A DNA stretch of 13,452 nt, taken from Clostridia bacterium (lineage in GTDB: Bacteria > Bacillota > Clostridia > Oscillospirales > CAG-272). This document shows positions 7,380-13,452 of the stretch, in pieces (the stretch's first letter is position 1; the number at the start of each line of letters is the position of its first letter). The position numbers and the translations under genes were made by a program. The notes under the pieces are model-generated. The model did not search any database and was not told the DNA's origin. It saw only the letters and a list, made by a program, of their open reading frames with translations. The DNA lies in NCBI GenBank assembly GCA_017629395.1, contig JAGBXH010000122.1, positions 1 through 13,452 of the forward strand, in the 5' to 3' direction.

Positions 7380-8714
7380 TCAAGCGTGAATTTCGGGCAG
7401 CATTTCCTTGATAATATCGATTGCGGTCTCGGCAATAACGGCATTTCTCGCCGTCTTGCCACCCTTGACCTTTTTTGCAGGCATCTCAATGATACCGAAG
7501 TTGGCGTTCATGGGCACGAACGTGCTGCTCACACCGCCGTTTTGCACGTACTGCGCCATCGCACCGATCATGGTCTTGCGCGGAAAGATCAGCGCATCCA
7601 TACCGCGTGCGCGGCGTGCGGCGTTAATACCCGCCACCAAGCCGGAGCCTGCGGATTCGATATACCCCTCCACACCGGTCATCTGTCCGGCAAAGAAAAC
7701 GTTGGGACGGGACAGCATGGAATAATCCGCGCAAAGCAGGCCTGGAGAATTGAGGTAGGTATTACGGTGCATGACACCGTAGCGCAAAAATTCCGCATTC
7801 TCAAGTCCGGGGATCATACGGAACACGCGACGCTGCTCGGGGAAGGTCAGGTGCGTCTGGAAGCCGACGAGATTGTACATCGTGCCCTCCGCATTCTCCT
7901 TACGCAGCTGTACGACCGCGTAATACTCCTTACCCACACGCGGGTCGATCAAGCCAACGGGCTTCAAGGGGCCGTAGCACAGCGTTTCATAGCCGCGGCG
8001 TGCCATGACCTCCACGGGCATACAGCCCTCGAACACGGTCAGATCCTTCTGCTGCTCACGGTCAAAATCCTTGAGCGTTGCCTCCTCTGCCGTGATCAAC
8101 GCCTCATAAAAAGCGTCGTACTGCTCCTTGGTCATGGGGCAGTTGATATAGTCGGCATCCCCCTTATCGTAGCGGGATGCGAAAAACGCAACGTCCATAT
8201 TGATGCTGTCGGCATCCACGATGGGAGCGGCAGCGTCGAAGAAGTGCAGACCCGCACATCCCAGCTCGTCACGGATATAATCCGCCATAGGCTCGCTGGT
8301 CAAGGGGCCGGTTGCGATGACCGTCACGCCGTCATCGGGCAGGCGGTCACATTCACACTCGATCACCTCGATATTCGGGTGATTGCGCACACGGTCGGTA
8401 ATATACTCGGAAAACAGCACTCTGTCCACCGCCAATGCAGAGCCTGCGGGCACGCGCGTAGCGTCCGCTGCCTGCATGATCAAGGAGCCCATCCGGCGCA
8501 TCTCGCTCTTGAGCAAGCCGATGGCGTTGGAGGGTGCGTCCGAGCGCAGCGAGTTGGAGCAAACCAGCTCGCCAAAGGTGGGTGCGTGGTGCGCGGGCGT
8601 GTACTTAACGGGCTTCATCTCGTAGAGCTTGACCTTGACGCCTCGCTCTGCCGCCGCAAAAGCAGCCTCACAGCCCGCAAGTCCCGCACCGAGAACGGAA
8701 ATATATGCCTCCAT
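7380..8714 (-). CDS. trmFO: Methylenetetrahydrofolate-tRNA (uracil-5-)-methyltransferase TrmFO
   Basis: Flavoenzyme that makes ribothymidine at position 54 of the tRNA T-loop, using methylenetetrahydrofolate and reduced FAD. 444 residues, normal for the family (formerly Gid). FAD-binding motif SVLGAGLAGCEAA at 6-18; then YEMKP 31-35 and HHAPTFGELVCSNSLRSD, typical of the family. The two Cys positions known to matter in the Bacillus enzyme fall in ELVCSNS (C52) and FEGCMPVEVMARRG (C231). TGVEGYIESAGSGL and the GMDALIFPRKTMIGAM stretch mark the C-terminal FAD region. Start ATG shares one base with the topA stop (TAATG) and has GGGTGA six bases upstream. The dprA-topA-trmFO order is a known Firmicutes arrangement; xerC and codY, often next in Bacillus, are absent here. 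Confidence 0.97.
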   Translation of the reverse strand: MEAYISVLGAGLAGCEAAFAAAERGVKVKLYEMKPVKYTPAHHAPTFGELVCSNSLRSDAPSNAIGLLKSEMRRMGSLIMQAADATRVPAGSALAVDRVLFSEYITDRVRNHPNIEVIECECDRLPDDGVTVIATGPLTSEPMADYIRDELGCAGLHFFDAAAPIVDADSINMDVAFFASRYDKGDADYINCPMTKEQYDAFYEALITAEEATLKDFDREQQKDLTVFEGCMPVEVMARRGYETLCYGPLKPVGLIDPRVGKEYYAVVQLRKENAEGTMYNLVGFQTHLTFPEQRRVFRMIPGLENAEFLRYGVMHRNTYLNSPGLLCADYSMLSRPNVFFAGQMTGVEGYIESAGSGLVAGINAARRARGMDALIFPRKTMIGAMAQYVQNGGVSSTFVPMNANFGIIEMPAKKVKGGKTARNAVIAETAIDIIKEMLPEIHA

Positions 8715-11008
8715 TACGCTTCACCCTCGCCCGTCATTTCGGTCTCGGTCGCGGTTCTGGAATATCCGCAGGATTTATCGTGGCAAACGATGAGTGCCTT
8801 GCCCTTCTTTCTGAACAGCATGCCGCCGCAATCGGGGCACTTCTCACCCACGGGCATATCCCAGGAGGAAAAATCGCACTCCGGGTACTTTTCACAGCTG
8901 TAGAACACGGTCTTATTCTTACCGTACTTCATCACAATCTTGCTTGCGCACTTGGGACAGGGCACGCCGATATCCTTGGTTCTGGGCTTGGTAAAGGCAC
9001 AGGTGGGATAGTTGGCGCAAGCGTAGAAGCTGCCGTAGCGACCCGTACGCAGTACCATGTCACCGCCGCACTTTTCACACTTGAAGTCAGCCACAACAAC
9101 CTTCTTTTCGATCTGTGCCTCGCCCTCTGCCTCAGGCTTGGGCGCACTGAGCGGCTTGGTGTTCTTGCAGGTGGGATAATTGGGACAAGCGGCGAACTTG
9201 CCAAAGCGGCCGTTCTTGACGATCATGGTCGCGCCGCACTTATCACAAATCATGTCGGTCTTTTCCACGGGCAGCTCATAGGATGCCTGCTCCAATGCCT
9301 TTTGAGCACCCTCCAGCTGTCCTGCAAAGTCGCCCCAGAACTTTTCCAGCACGCTGTTCATCCGGACGCTGCCCTTTTCGATCGAGTCAAGGTCGCTCTC
9401 CATGCGTGCGGTAAAGCGGTAGTCGACAATGCTTGTAAAGTTTTCCTCCATGAGCTTGGTCGTCACCTCACCGTATGCGGTGGGGTAAAGCGACTTACCC
9501 TCACGGGAAACGTAGTTTTTGGAAATATTGGTAATGATGGTGGTATAGGTGGAGGGTCTGCCGATGCCCTTTTCCTCCAAGTTCTTGATCAGCGTCGCCT
9601 CGGTATATCTTGCGGGAGGCTCGGTGAAGTGGCACGCGGGATCGATCGCATCGGGCTGCCATACCTGCCCCTGCTTCATGTCGGGCAGGCGGATATCACT
9701 CATCTGATCGGGGTCGTTTTCGTCAGCCTTGTCGTCGGTGGATTCCTCATACAGCACCATATAGCCGGGGAAGGTCACGGTATAGCCACCGGTACGGAAC
9801 AAATATCCCTCTGCGTTGAAATCCACGCTCAGGGTAGCCAGCTCTGCGGACTGCATCTGGCTTGCCACGAATCTCTCCCAGATCAGCTTGTACAATCTGT
9901 ACTGATCGGTAGAGAGATACTTGCGGATCTTTGCAGGCTCCAGCTCGGTCTTGGTGGGACGGATCGCCTCGTGCGCATCCTGTGCTCCCGCCTTTGCCTT
10001 ATAGGTTCTGGGCGTTGCGGGGCAATACTGCTGTCCGTACTTGCCCGCAATAAATGCCAATGCCGCTGCCTGCGCCTCATCCGAGATACGCAAAGAGTCG
10101 GTACGCATATAGGTGATCAGACCCTGTACGCCGCCGTTTTCGGAGCCGACGTTAATACCCTCGTAAAGCTCCTGCGCCACGCGCATGATTCTTTGGGACT
10201 GGAAGCCCAGCTTACGGGAAGCCTCCTGCTGCATGGTGGAGGTGGTAAAGGGCGGCGCGGGAGATTTGTGTCTGGTTGCGCGCTTGACCTCTGCTACCGT
10301 AAAGGGCTTGCCCTGCACGGCGTTGACAACAGCCTGCGCCTGCTCGCGGCAGGTCAGCTTGACCTTTCCCTGCTCATCACCCCAGAAGCGCGCCAGCACG
10401 TGTGCGCCCTCTTGGGTGTACAGCTGCGCTGCAATGGTCCAATACTCCTCGGGTACAAAGGCGCGGATCTCGTTTTCTCTTTCCACAATCATCTTAGTCG
10501 CAACGCTCTGCACACGACCTGCGGAAAGTCCGGGCTTGACGTTCTTCCAGAGCAAGGGGCTGATCTTATAGCCCACGATTCTGTCCACGATGCGGCGCGC
10601 TCTTTGCGAGTCTACCAGATCCATATCGATTTGTCTTGGCTGCTTGATCGCCGCCTTGACAGCGGTTTTGGTGATCTCGTTAAAGGTCACACGCTGGGTC
10701 TTTTCCACGGGAATGCCCAGTACTGCCGCCAGATGCCAGGAAATTGCCTCGCCCTCGCGGTCAGGGTCGGTTGCAAGAAAGACCTTGGTGGCATGCTTTG
10801 CCTCCTTGCGGATCTCCTTGATCAGATCGCCCTTGCCGCGCACGTTGATGTAATGCGCATCAAAGCCGTTTTCAATGTCCACGGCGAGCGTGCTCTTGGG
10901 CAGGTCACGCACGTGACCCTTGGAGGCGATGACCTTATAGTTAGAGCCGAGATAGCCCTTGATGGTTGTTGCTTTGGAGGGTGACTCCACGATTACCAGA
11001 TTTGCCAT
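8714..11008 (-). CDS. topA: DNA topoisomerase I, with four zinc ribbons
   Basis: Type IA topoisomerase that relaxes negative supercoils by passing one strand through a break held by a phosphotyrosine. 764 residues. Toprim domain 1-115 with VESPSK (E8) and DPDREGE 81-87 (D81, D83, E85 metal site); the catalytic Tyr is Y300 in LITYMRTDS; the gate domains continue to about 580. C-terminal zinc ribbons: C588/C591/C608/C614, C644/C647/C664/C670, C684/C687/C705/C711 and C724/C727/C742/C747. The last is the most divergent, spaced CX2C-14-CX4C and ending CGYS. A short charged linker (about 620-640) separates ribbons one and two. ATG at 11008; AAAGGA lies 13 bases upstream, longer than usual. It ends in a one-base overlap with trmFO. 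Confidence 0.97.
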   Translation of the reverse strand: MANLVIVESPSKATTIKGYLGSNYKVIASKGHVRDLPKSTLAVDIENGFDAHYINVRGKGDLIKEIRKEAKHATKVFLATDPDREGEAISWHLAAVLGIPVEKTQRVTFNEITKTAVKAAIKQPRQIDMDLVDSQRARRIVDRIVGYKISPLLWKNVKPGLSAGRVQSVATKMIVERENEIRAFVPEEYWTIAAQLYTQEGAHVLARFWGDEQGKVKLTCREQAQAVVNAVQGKPFTVAEVKRATRHKSPAPPFTTSTMQQEASRKLGFQSQRIMRVAQELYEGINVGSENGGVQGLITYMRTDSLRISDEAQAAALAFIAGKYGQQYCPATPRTYKAKAGAQDAHEAIRPTKTELEPAKIRKYLSTDQYRLYKLIWERFVASQMQSAELATLSVDFNAEGYLFRTGGYTVTFPGYMVLYEESTDDKADENDPDQMSDIRLPDMKQGQVWQPDAIDPACHFTEPPARYTEATLIKNLEEKGIGRPSTYTTIITNISKNYVSREGKSLYPTAYGEVTTKLMEENFTSIVDYRFTARMESDLDSIEKGSVRMNSVLEKFWGDFAGQLEGAQKALEQASYELPVEKTDMICDKCGATMIVKNGRFGKFAACPNYPTCKNTKPLSAPKPEAEGEAQIEKKVVVADFKCEKCGGDMVLRTGRYGSFYACANYPTCAFTKPRTKDIGVPCPKCASKIVMKYGKNKTVFYSCEKYPECDFSSWDMPVGEKCPDCGGMLFRKKGKALIVCHDKSCGYSRTATETEMTGEGEA

Positions 11009-11041
11009 AAATGATCTATTATCCTTTCCGTAAACGGTAAA

Positions 11042-12355
11042 TTATTTTCTTGTGTAAAGTCCGCCGGGCAGCGAGCTGACCAAGCCCTTGATCTCAAACA
11101 TGGTCAACGCCATCATGACCTCGTGCGCGGCATAGCCGCAATTCACCAGCCAATCGGCACTGAACGCCTTGTCCAACGGGATATGCGCGAACATTTCGCG
11201 CTGTCTTTCGGAAAACTGTGCCAGCACCTCGGCAGAGCCGTCGCGGTGCTGCGCGGGTGCTTGCTGCACGGGGGCAGCAGCTTCCCTTATTTGTGTCGTC
11301 TGCTCGGATTGTGAGACAGACGGCTTTTGCTTTGCGCTTTGCTCATCCCTGACACGACTTGCGCTCTTGACGGGCGCAGATGCGGCAGGAATGCCCACGC
11401 CGTAGCGCGCAAAGGCGGCGGGGTCGGGATCAGAGCGCTCCTGTGCGCGCATCAGGCGGGCAGTATCCACGCTGTCGCGGTACAAAAACGCATAGTTTTG
11501 CAGAATATCGCGTGCGCCCAGCGCAACGGCTGCACCGTCGCGGATCAGCGCATTGGTGCCCGAGGTGTTTTGGTCGCCCACGTTGCCGGGAACGGCATAA
11601 ATATCCTTTCCCTGCGAGATCGCCTCTCTGGCGGTGATCAGCGCACCGCTGCCGAGATCGGCTTCCACCACCAGCGTTCCCACGCTAAGGCCGCTGATGA
11701 TGCGGTTTCGAATGGGGAAATTGTAGCCTCTGGGGGGTGTGGAGGGCGGGTATTCGGTCAGTACCAATCCATGCTCGGCTATGGCGTGCATCAATCGCTC
11801 GTGCTGCTTGGGATATGCAATATCAATGCCGCAGCCCAGCACCGCAATCGTGCTGCCCTTTGCCGCAAGTGCACCGACCGCACAAGCCGCATCCACGCCA
11901 AGCGCCATACCGCTGACGATCACAGCACCCGTAGCGGCTAACTCGTAGGAGATTCTGTACGCCATCTCCTTGCCGTATTCACTCATGCTGCGCGTGCCCA
12001 CCGCACTGATCAGCAGGCGCTTTTCAAACTCAGGCAGCTTGCCCTTATAATACAGCACGCAAGGAGGTGCTTTAATCGCACGCAGCGTGCTGGGATATGC
12101 AGGATCGGTATAGCTGAGAATGCCCACGCCGTGCTTTTGGCAATACTCCACGATGCCGTACGCCTCGTCCAGCCGCTTATCGCAAAGTCTGTCCTTAAGG
12201 CTTTCGCTGACGTCCAGCGCATCGATGTCGCTCTGATTTGCGCAAAACAGTGCGTATGCGGAGCCGAACCTATCAAGCAGCGGCGCAAATTCCGTATTGG
12301 CAACGCCCGTACAAAGCGACAGCCAAACGGAGAATAACGTTTCGTTCCCTTTCAT
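11042..12355 (-). CDS. dprA: DNA-processing protein DprA
   Basis: Binds incoming single-stranded DNA and loads RecA during transformation; also widespread in species with no proven competence. 437 residues. N-terminal helical region about 1-75; Rossmann-like DprA domain about 80-295 with ISAVGTRSMSEYG 116-128, SGMALGVDAA 148-157, PIRNRIISGLS 214-224, LGSGALITARE 234-244 and YAVPGNVGDQNTSGTNALI 253-271. A low-complexity Ala/Gln/Ser/Pro-rich linker runs about 298-373, and a C-terminal winged-helix domain about 375-437. In the block normally GIDaaAH the chain reads GVDAACA, so the usual His is missing. Start chosen at 12355: AAAGGAG (12366-12372) is ten bases upstream, while the earlier in-frame ATG at 12379 has no SD. 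The 33-base gap to topA holds only topA's ribosome site. Confidence 0.93.
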   Translation of the reverse strand: MKGNETLFSVWLSLCTGVANTEFAPLLDRFGSAYALFCANQSDIDALDVSESLKDRLCDKRLDEAYGIVEYCQKHGVGILSYTDPAYPSTLRAIKAPPCVLYYKGKLPEFEKRLLISAVGTRSMSEYGKEMAYRISYELAATGAVIVSGMALGVDAACAVGALAAKGSTIAVLGCGIDIAYPKQHERLMHAIAEHGLVLTEYPPSTPPRGYNFPIRNRIISGLSVGTLVVEADLGSGALITAREAISQGKDIYAVPGNVGDQNTSGTNALIRDGAAVALGARDILQNYAFLYRDSVDTARLMRAQERSDPDPAAFARYGVGIPAASAPVKSASRVRDEQSAKQKPSVSQSEQTTQIREAAAPVQQAPAQHRDGSAEVLAQFSERQREMFAHIPLDKAFSADWLVNCGYAAHEVMMALTMFEIKGLVSSLPGGLYTRK

Positions 12356-12365
12356 GTAAGCCAAG

Positions 12366-12372
12366 CTCCTTT
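12366..12372 (-). promoter_or_regulatory. Ribosome binding site of dprA
   Basis: AAAGGAG ten bases before the ATG at 12355. It lies inside the extra codons of the longer frame from 12379, which decides for the shorter start. Confidence 0.75.
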
Positions 12373-12395
12373 CATGCATAAAAATCAGCCGAATA

Positions 12396-13250
12396 TCAGT
12401 CGTTGCGACACATCTCCCACATCAATACGGCAGCAGCAACCGAGGCGTTGAGCGACTCGGCGTCCCCCGTCATGGGAATAAACACACTTGCATCGCATGC
12501 GTCAAGCACGTCCCTTGAAAGCCCGTGCCCCTCATTGCCGATCACGGCACAGTCCGCACGCCCGAATGCAAAGCTGCCCAGCCTTGCCGCGCTTTCATCC
12601 AGCGCAGCAGCATATACGCGCCTGCCCGAGGCGCGCATCATCCCAATCGCGGCGGAAAGATCGTCAACGCGCAGAATACGCTGGGAAAACAGCGTCCCCA
12701 TCGCGCCGCGCAGCACCTTGGGATTATACAGATCGGCACAGTCGCCGCTAAATATCAGCCAGTCAAAGCCAAAGGCAAACGCGGTGCGGATCACCGTCCC
12801 CACGTTGCCCGGATCGCGCAGAGATTCGCACAGCAAAGCTCTTCCTCCATCGGGCGAAAGAATGCGTGCCAGCTCCTCGTTGCTACTATCTATTGTAGCG
12901 ATTTTATGAAATTTGTCAATATATTTTGCCACGCAAATGATCCCCTCGGGCGCATTTTCGTCAGATATTTTGACAAAAAGCTCATGAGAAAGATACAAAA
13001 TGCGGCAGCCTGCATCGCAAATACCGATGCCGTAAAGCTCCCGCGCCTTGGCGTCCACGCCCGTTGCAAGCGTCTCGTCCACCAAAATAAAGCAAAGCTC
13101 CACGCCGCGCTGTACCGCCTCACAGAACAGCTTGACCCCGTCAAAGCGGAACATTTTTTCGCTCTGGCGGTGCTTTTTTTCGCCCAGCTTGCAGGCAAGG
13201 CTGACCTGCGCGTTTTGTCTGGACGTAATGATCATGGGGGTATGTTCCAT
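12396..13250 (-). CDS. SpoU/TrmH-family RNA 2'-O-methyltransferase
   Basis: Knotted SPOUT-class methyltransferase using S-adenosylmethionine, expected to methylate a ribose in rRNA or tRNA. 284 residues. N-terminal substrate-binding type domain about 8-115 (SRQNAQVSLACKL, then MFRFDGVKLFCEAV); catalytic domain with motif 1 ESLRDPGNVGTVIRTA 142-157 (N149, R155), motif 2 AVIGNEGHGLS 235-245 and motif 3 IPMTGDAESLNASVAAAV 258-275. Target position is not predictable; it resembles the TrmH-like genes that often follow rplT in Firmicutes, so rRNA is plausible. The frame opens at 13265, but GGAGG (13259-13263), which overlaps that ATG, sits eight bases before the ATG at 13250, so 13250 is the better start. 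It lies 16 bases upstream of the first codons of the dprA frame. Confidence 0.92.
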   Translation of the reverse strand: MEHTPMIITSRQNAQVSLACKLGEKKHRQSEKMFRFDGVKLFCEAVQRGVELCFILVDETLATGVDAKARELYGIGICDAGCRILYLSHELFVKISDENAPEGIICVAKYIDKFHKIATIDSSNEELARILSPDGGRALLCESLRDPGNVGTVIRTAFAFGFDWLIFSGDCADLYNPKVLRGAMGTLFSQRILRVDDLSAAIGMMRASGRRVYAAALDESAARLGSFAFGRADCAVIGNEGHGLSRDVLDACDASVFIPMTGDAESLNASVAAAVLMWEMCRND

Positions 13251-13258
13251 ACAAAATG

Positions 13259-13263
13259 CCTCC
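13259..13263 (-). promoter_or_regulatory. Ribosome binding site deciding the methyltransferase start
   Basis: GGAGG eight bases before the ATG at 13250. It overlaps the alternative upstream ATG at 13265, which has no SD of its own, so it favours the shorter protein. Confidence 0.8.
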
Positions 13264-13289
13264 ATTTCAAGAGTTTTTGCCTATGCCAT

Positions 13290-13333
13290 AAAACGCAACT
13301 GGGGATGCCCGCACACGTGTGTAAGCATCCCCA
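13290..13333 (-). terminator. Hairpin after rplT, probable (partial) terminator
   Basis: Nine-base perfect stem, TGGGGATGC at 13300-13308 pairing with GCATCCCCA at 13325-13333, beginning eight bases beyond the rplT stop. The 16-base loop contains its own palindrome, CACACGTGTG (13312-13321), which could extend or compete with the stem. On the minus strand the stem is followed by GTTGCGTTTT, so the U-tract is short and interrupted. It most likely attenuates rather than fully stops transcription into the downstream genes. The rest of the gap (13251-13289) shows the ribosome site of the methyltransferase and nothing else recognisable. Confidence 0.6.
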
Positions 13334-13341
13334 ATATTCAA

Positions 13342-13452
13342 TTAAAGAGCAGCCTTAGCCTGCTCGCACAGAGCGGTGAATGCAGCGGGATCGCTGATTG
13401 CGATCTCAGACAGCATCTTTCTGTTCAGGGTTACGTTAGCCTTCTTCAGACC
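13342..13452 (-). CDS. rplT: 50S ribosomal protein L20, C-terminal end (cut by window edge)
   Basis: Primary rRNA-binding protein of the large subunit. Only the last 36 residues and the stop are present, beginning GLKKANVTLNRKMLSEI and ending QAKAAL; this matches the conserved L20 tail (GLKKAgveLNRKmLadlA...DP.aF..lv..AK..L) closely. The frame is open to the right edge. In most bacteria rplT closes the infC-rpmI-rplT operon and is followed, as here, by a terminator-like hairpin and a SpoU-type methyltransferase gene. Codon use (AAC, CTG, GCT, AAG) looks like that of a highly expressed gene. Call based on a short fragment, but the match is distinctive. Confidence 0.93.
   Translation of the reverse strand, partial: GLKKANVTLNRKMLSEIAISDPAAFTALCEQAKAAL

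Noticed and set aside
7326..8903. A plus-strand open frame of about 525 codons opposite trmFO and parts of rnc and topA.
   Set aside because: Same reasoning: it crosses three well-supported genes and shows no domain signature.
8705..10984. A plus-strand open frame of about 759 codons opposite topA.
   Set aside because: It mirrors topA, whose full domain set is unambiguous. The translation shows no recognisable domain, is Leu/His/Gly/Arg-rich, and has no SD. GC-leaning codon use removes stops from the antisense frame.
11009..11041. Possible promoter before topA (GATAAT on the minus strand at 11018-11023).
   Set aside because: No -35-like hexamer lies 16-18 bases upstream; the spot there reads AATAAT. 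The region is only 33 bases and mainly holds the topA ribosome site.
13251..13299. Possible promoter for the methyltransferase after the rplT hairpin.
   Set aside because: TTGCGT and TATGGC are too close together to form a -35/-10 pair, and no other pair with normal spacing was seen.
1..13452. Mobile element, CRISPR array, toxin-antitoxin or defence system.
   Set aside because: Every frame of appreciable length that is not a shadow belongs to a recognised housekeeping family. No inverted-repeat-bounded segment, direct repeat array, transposase or integrase motif was seen on either strand.

Overview
The window looks like a chromosomal housekeeping segment of a Gram-positive, low-GC-phylum bacterium, most likely class Clostridia. 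Base composition is moderately GC-rich by eye. The indicators are TrmFO (the folate-dependent tRNA methyltransferase typical of Firmicutes), the dprA-topA-trmFO and rnc-smc-ftsY orders, a stand-alone Elp3-like radical SAM gene between rnc and smc, and strong AAAGGAG-type ribosome binding sites. Family or genus cannot be fixed from the sequence alone.

All twelve genes lie on the minus strand, so transcription runs from high to low coordinates. At the right edge is the 3' end of rplT (ribosomal protein L20), closed by a hairpin. After it comes a nearly gap-free run: a SpoU/TrmH-family RNA methyltransferase, dprA, topA, trmFO, rnc, an Elp3-like radical SAM protein, smc, ftsY, an rdgB-type XTP/dITP pyrophosphatase, yhbY, and the 5' end of nadD, cut by the left edge. 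The largest non-coding gap is about 90 bases, after rplT; the next is 33 bases, before topA. Six of the eleven junctions are overlaps or 1-base gaps (topA/trmFO, trmFO/rnc, rnc/radical SAM, radical SAM/smc, smc/ftsY, and yhbY/nadD with one base between). This suggests one long, translationally coupled transcription unit, or a few units with promoters inside genes.

Functionally the block joins RNA maturation and ribosome biogenesis (L20, RNA methyltransferase, TrmFO, RNase III, YhbY), DNA topology, uptake and segregation (DprA, TopA, SMC), membrane protein targeting (FtsY), and nucleotide hygiene and NAD synthesis (RdgB, NadD). No mobile element, tRNA, rRNA, CRISPR array, toxin-antitoxin pair or defence gene was seen, and every stretch over 300 bases is occupied by a recognisable gene.

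I found no convincing undescribed system. The most open question is the function of the Elp3-like radical SAM protein, which has no acetyltransferase domain and is tightly coupled to rnc and smc. Several start codons are non-standard or differ from the longest reading frame (TTG for smc, GTG for the radical SAM gene, internal ATGs for ftsY, rnc, dprA and the methyltransferase).
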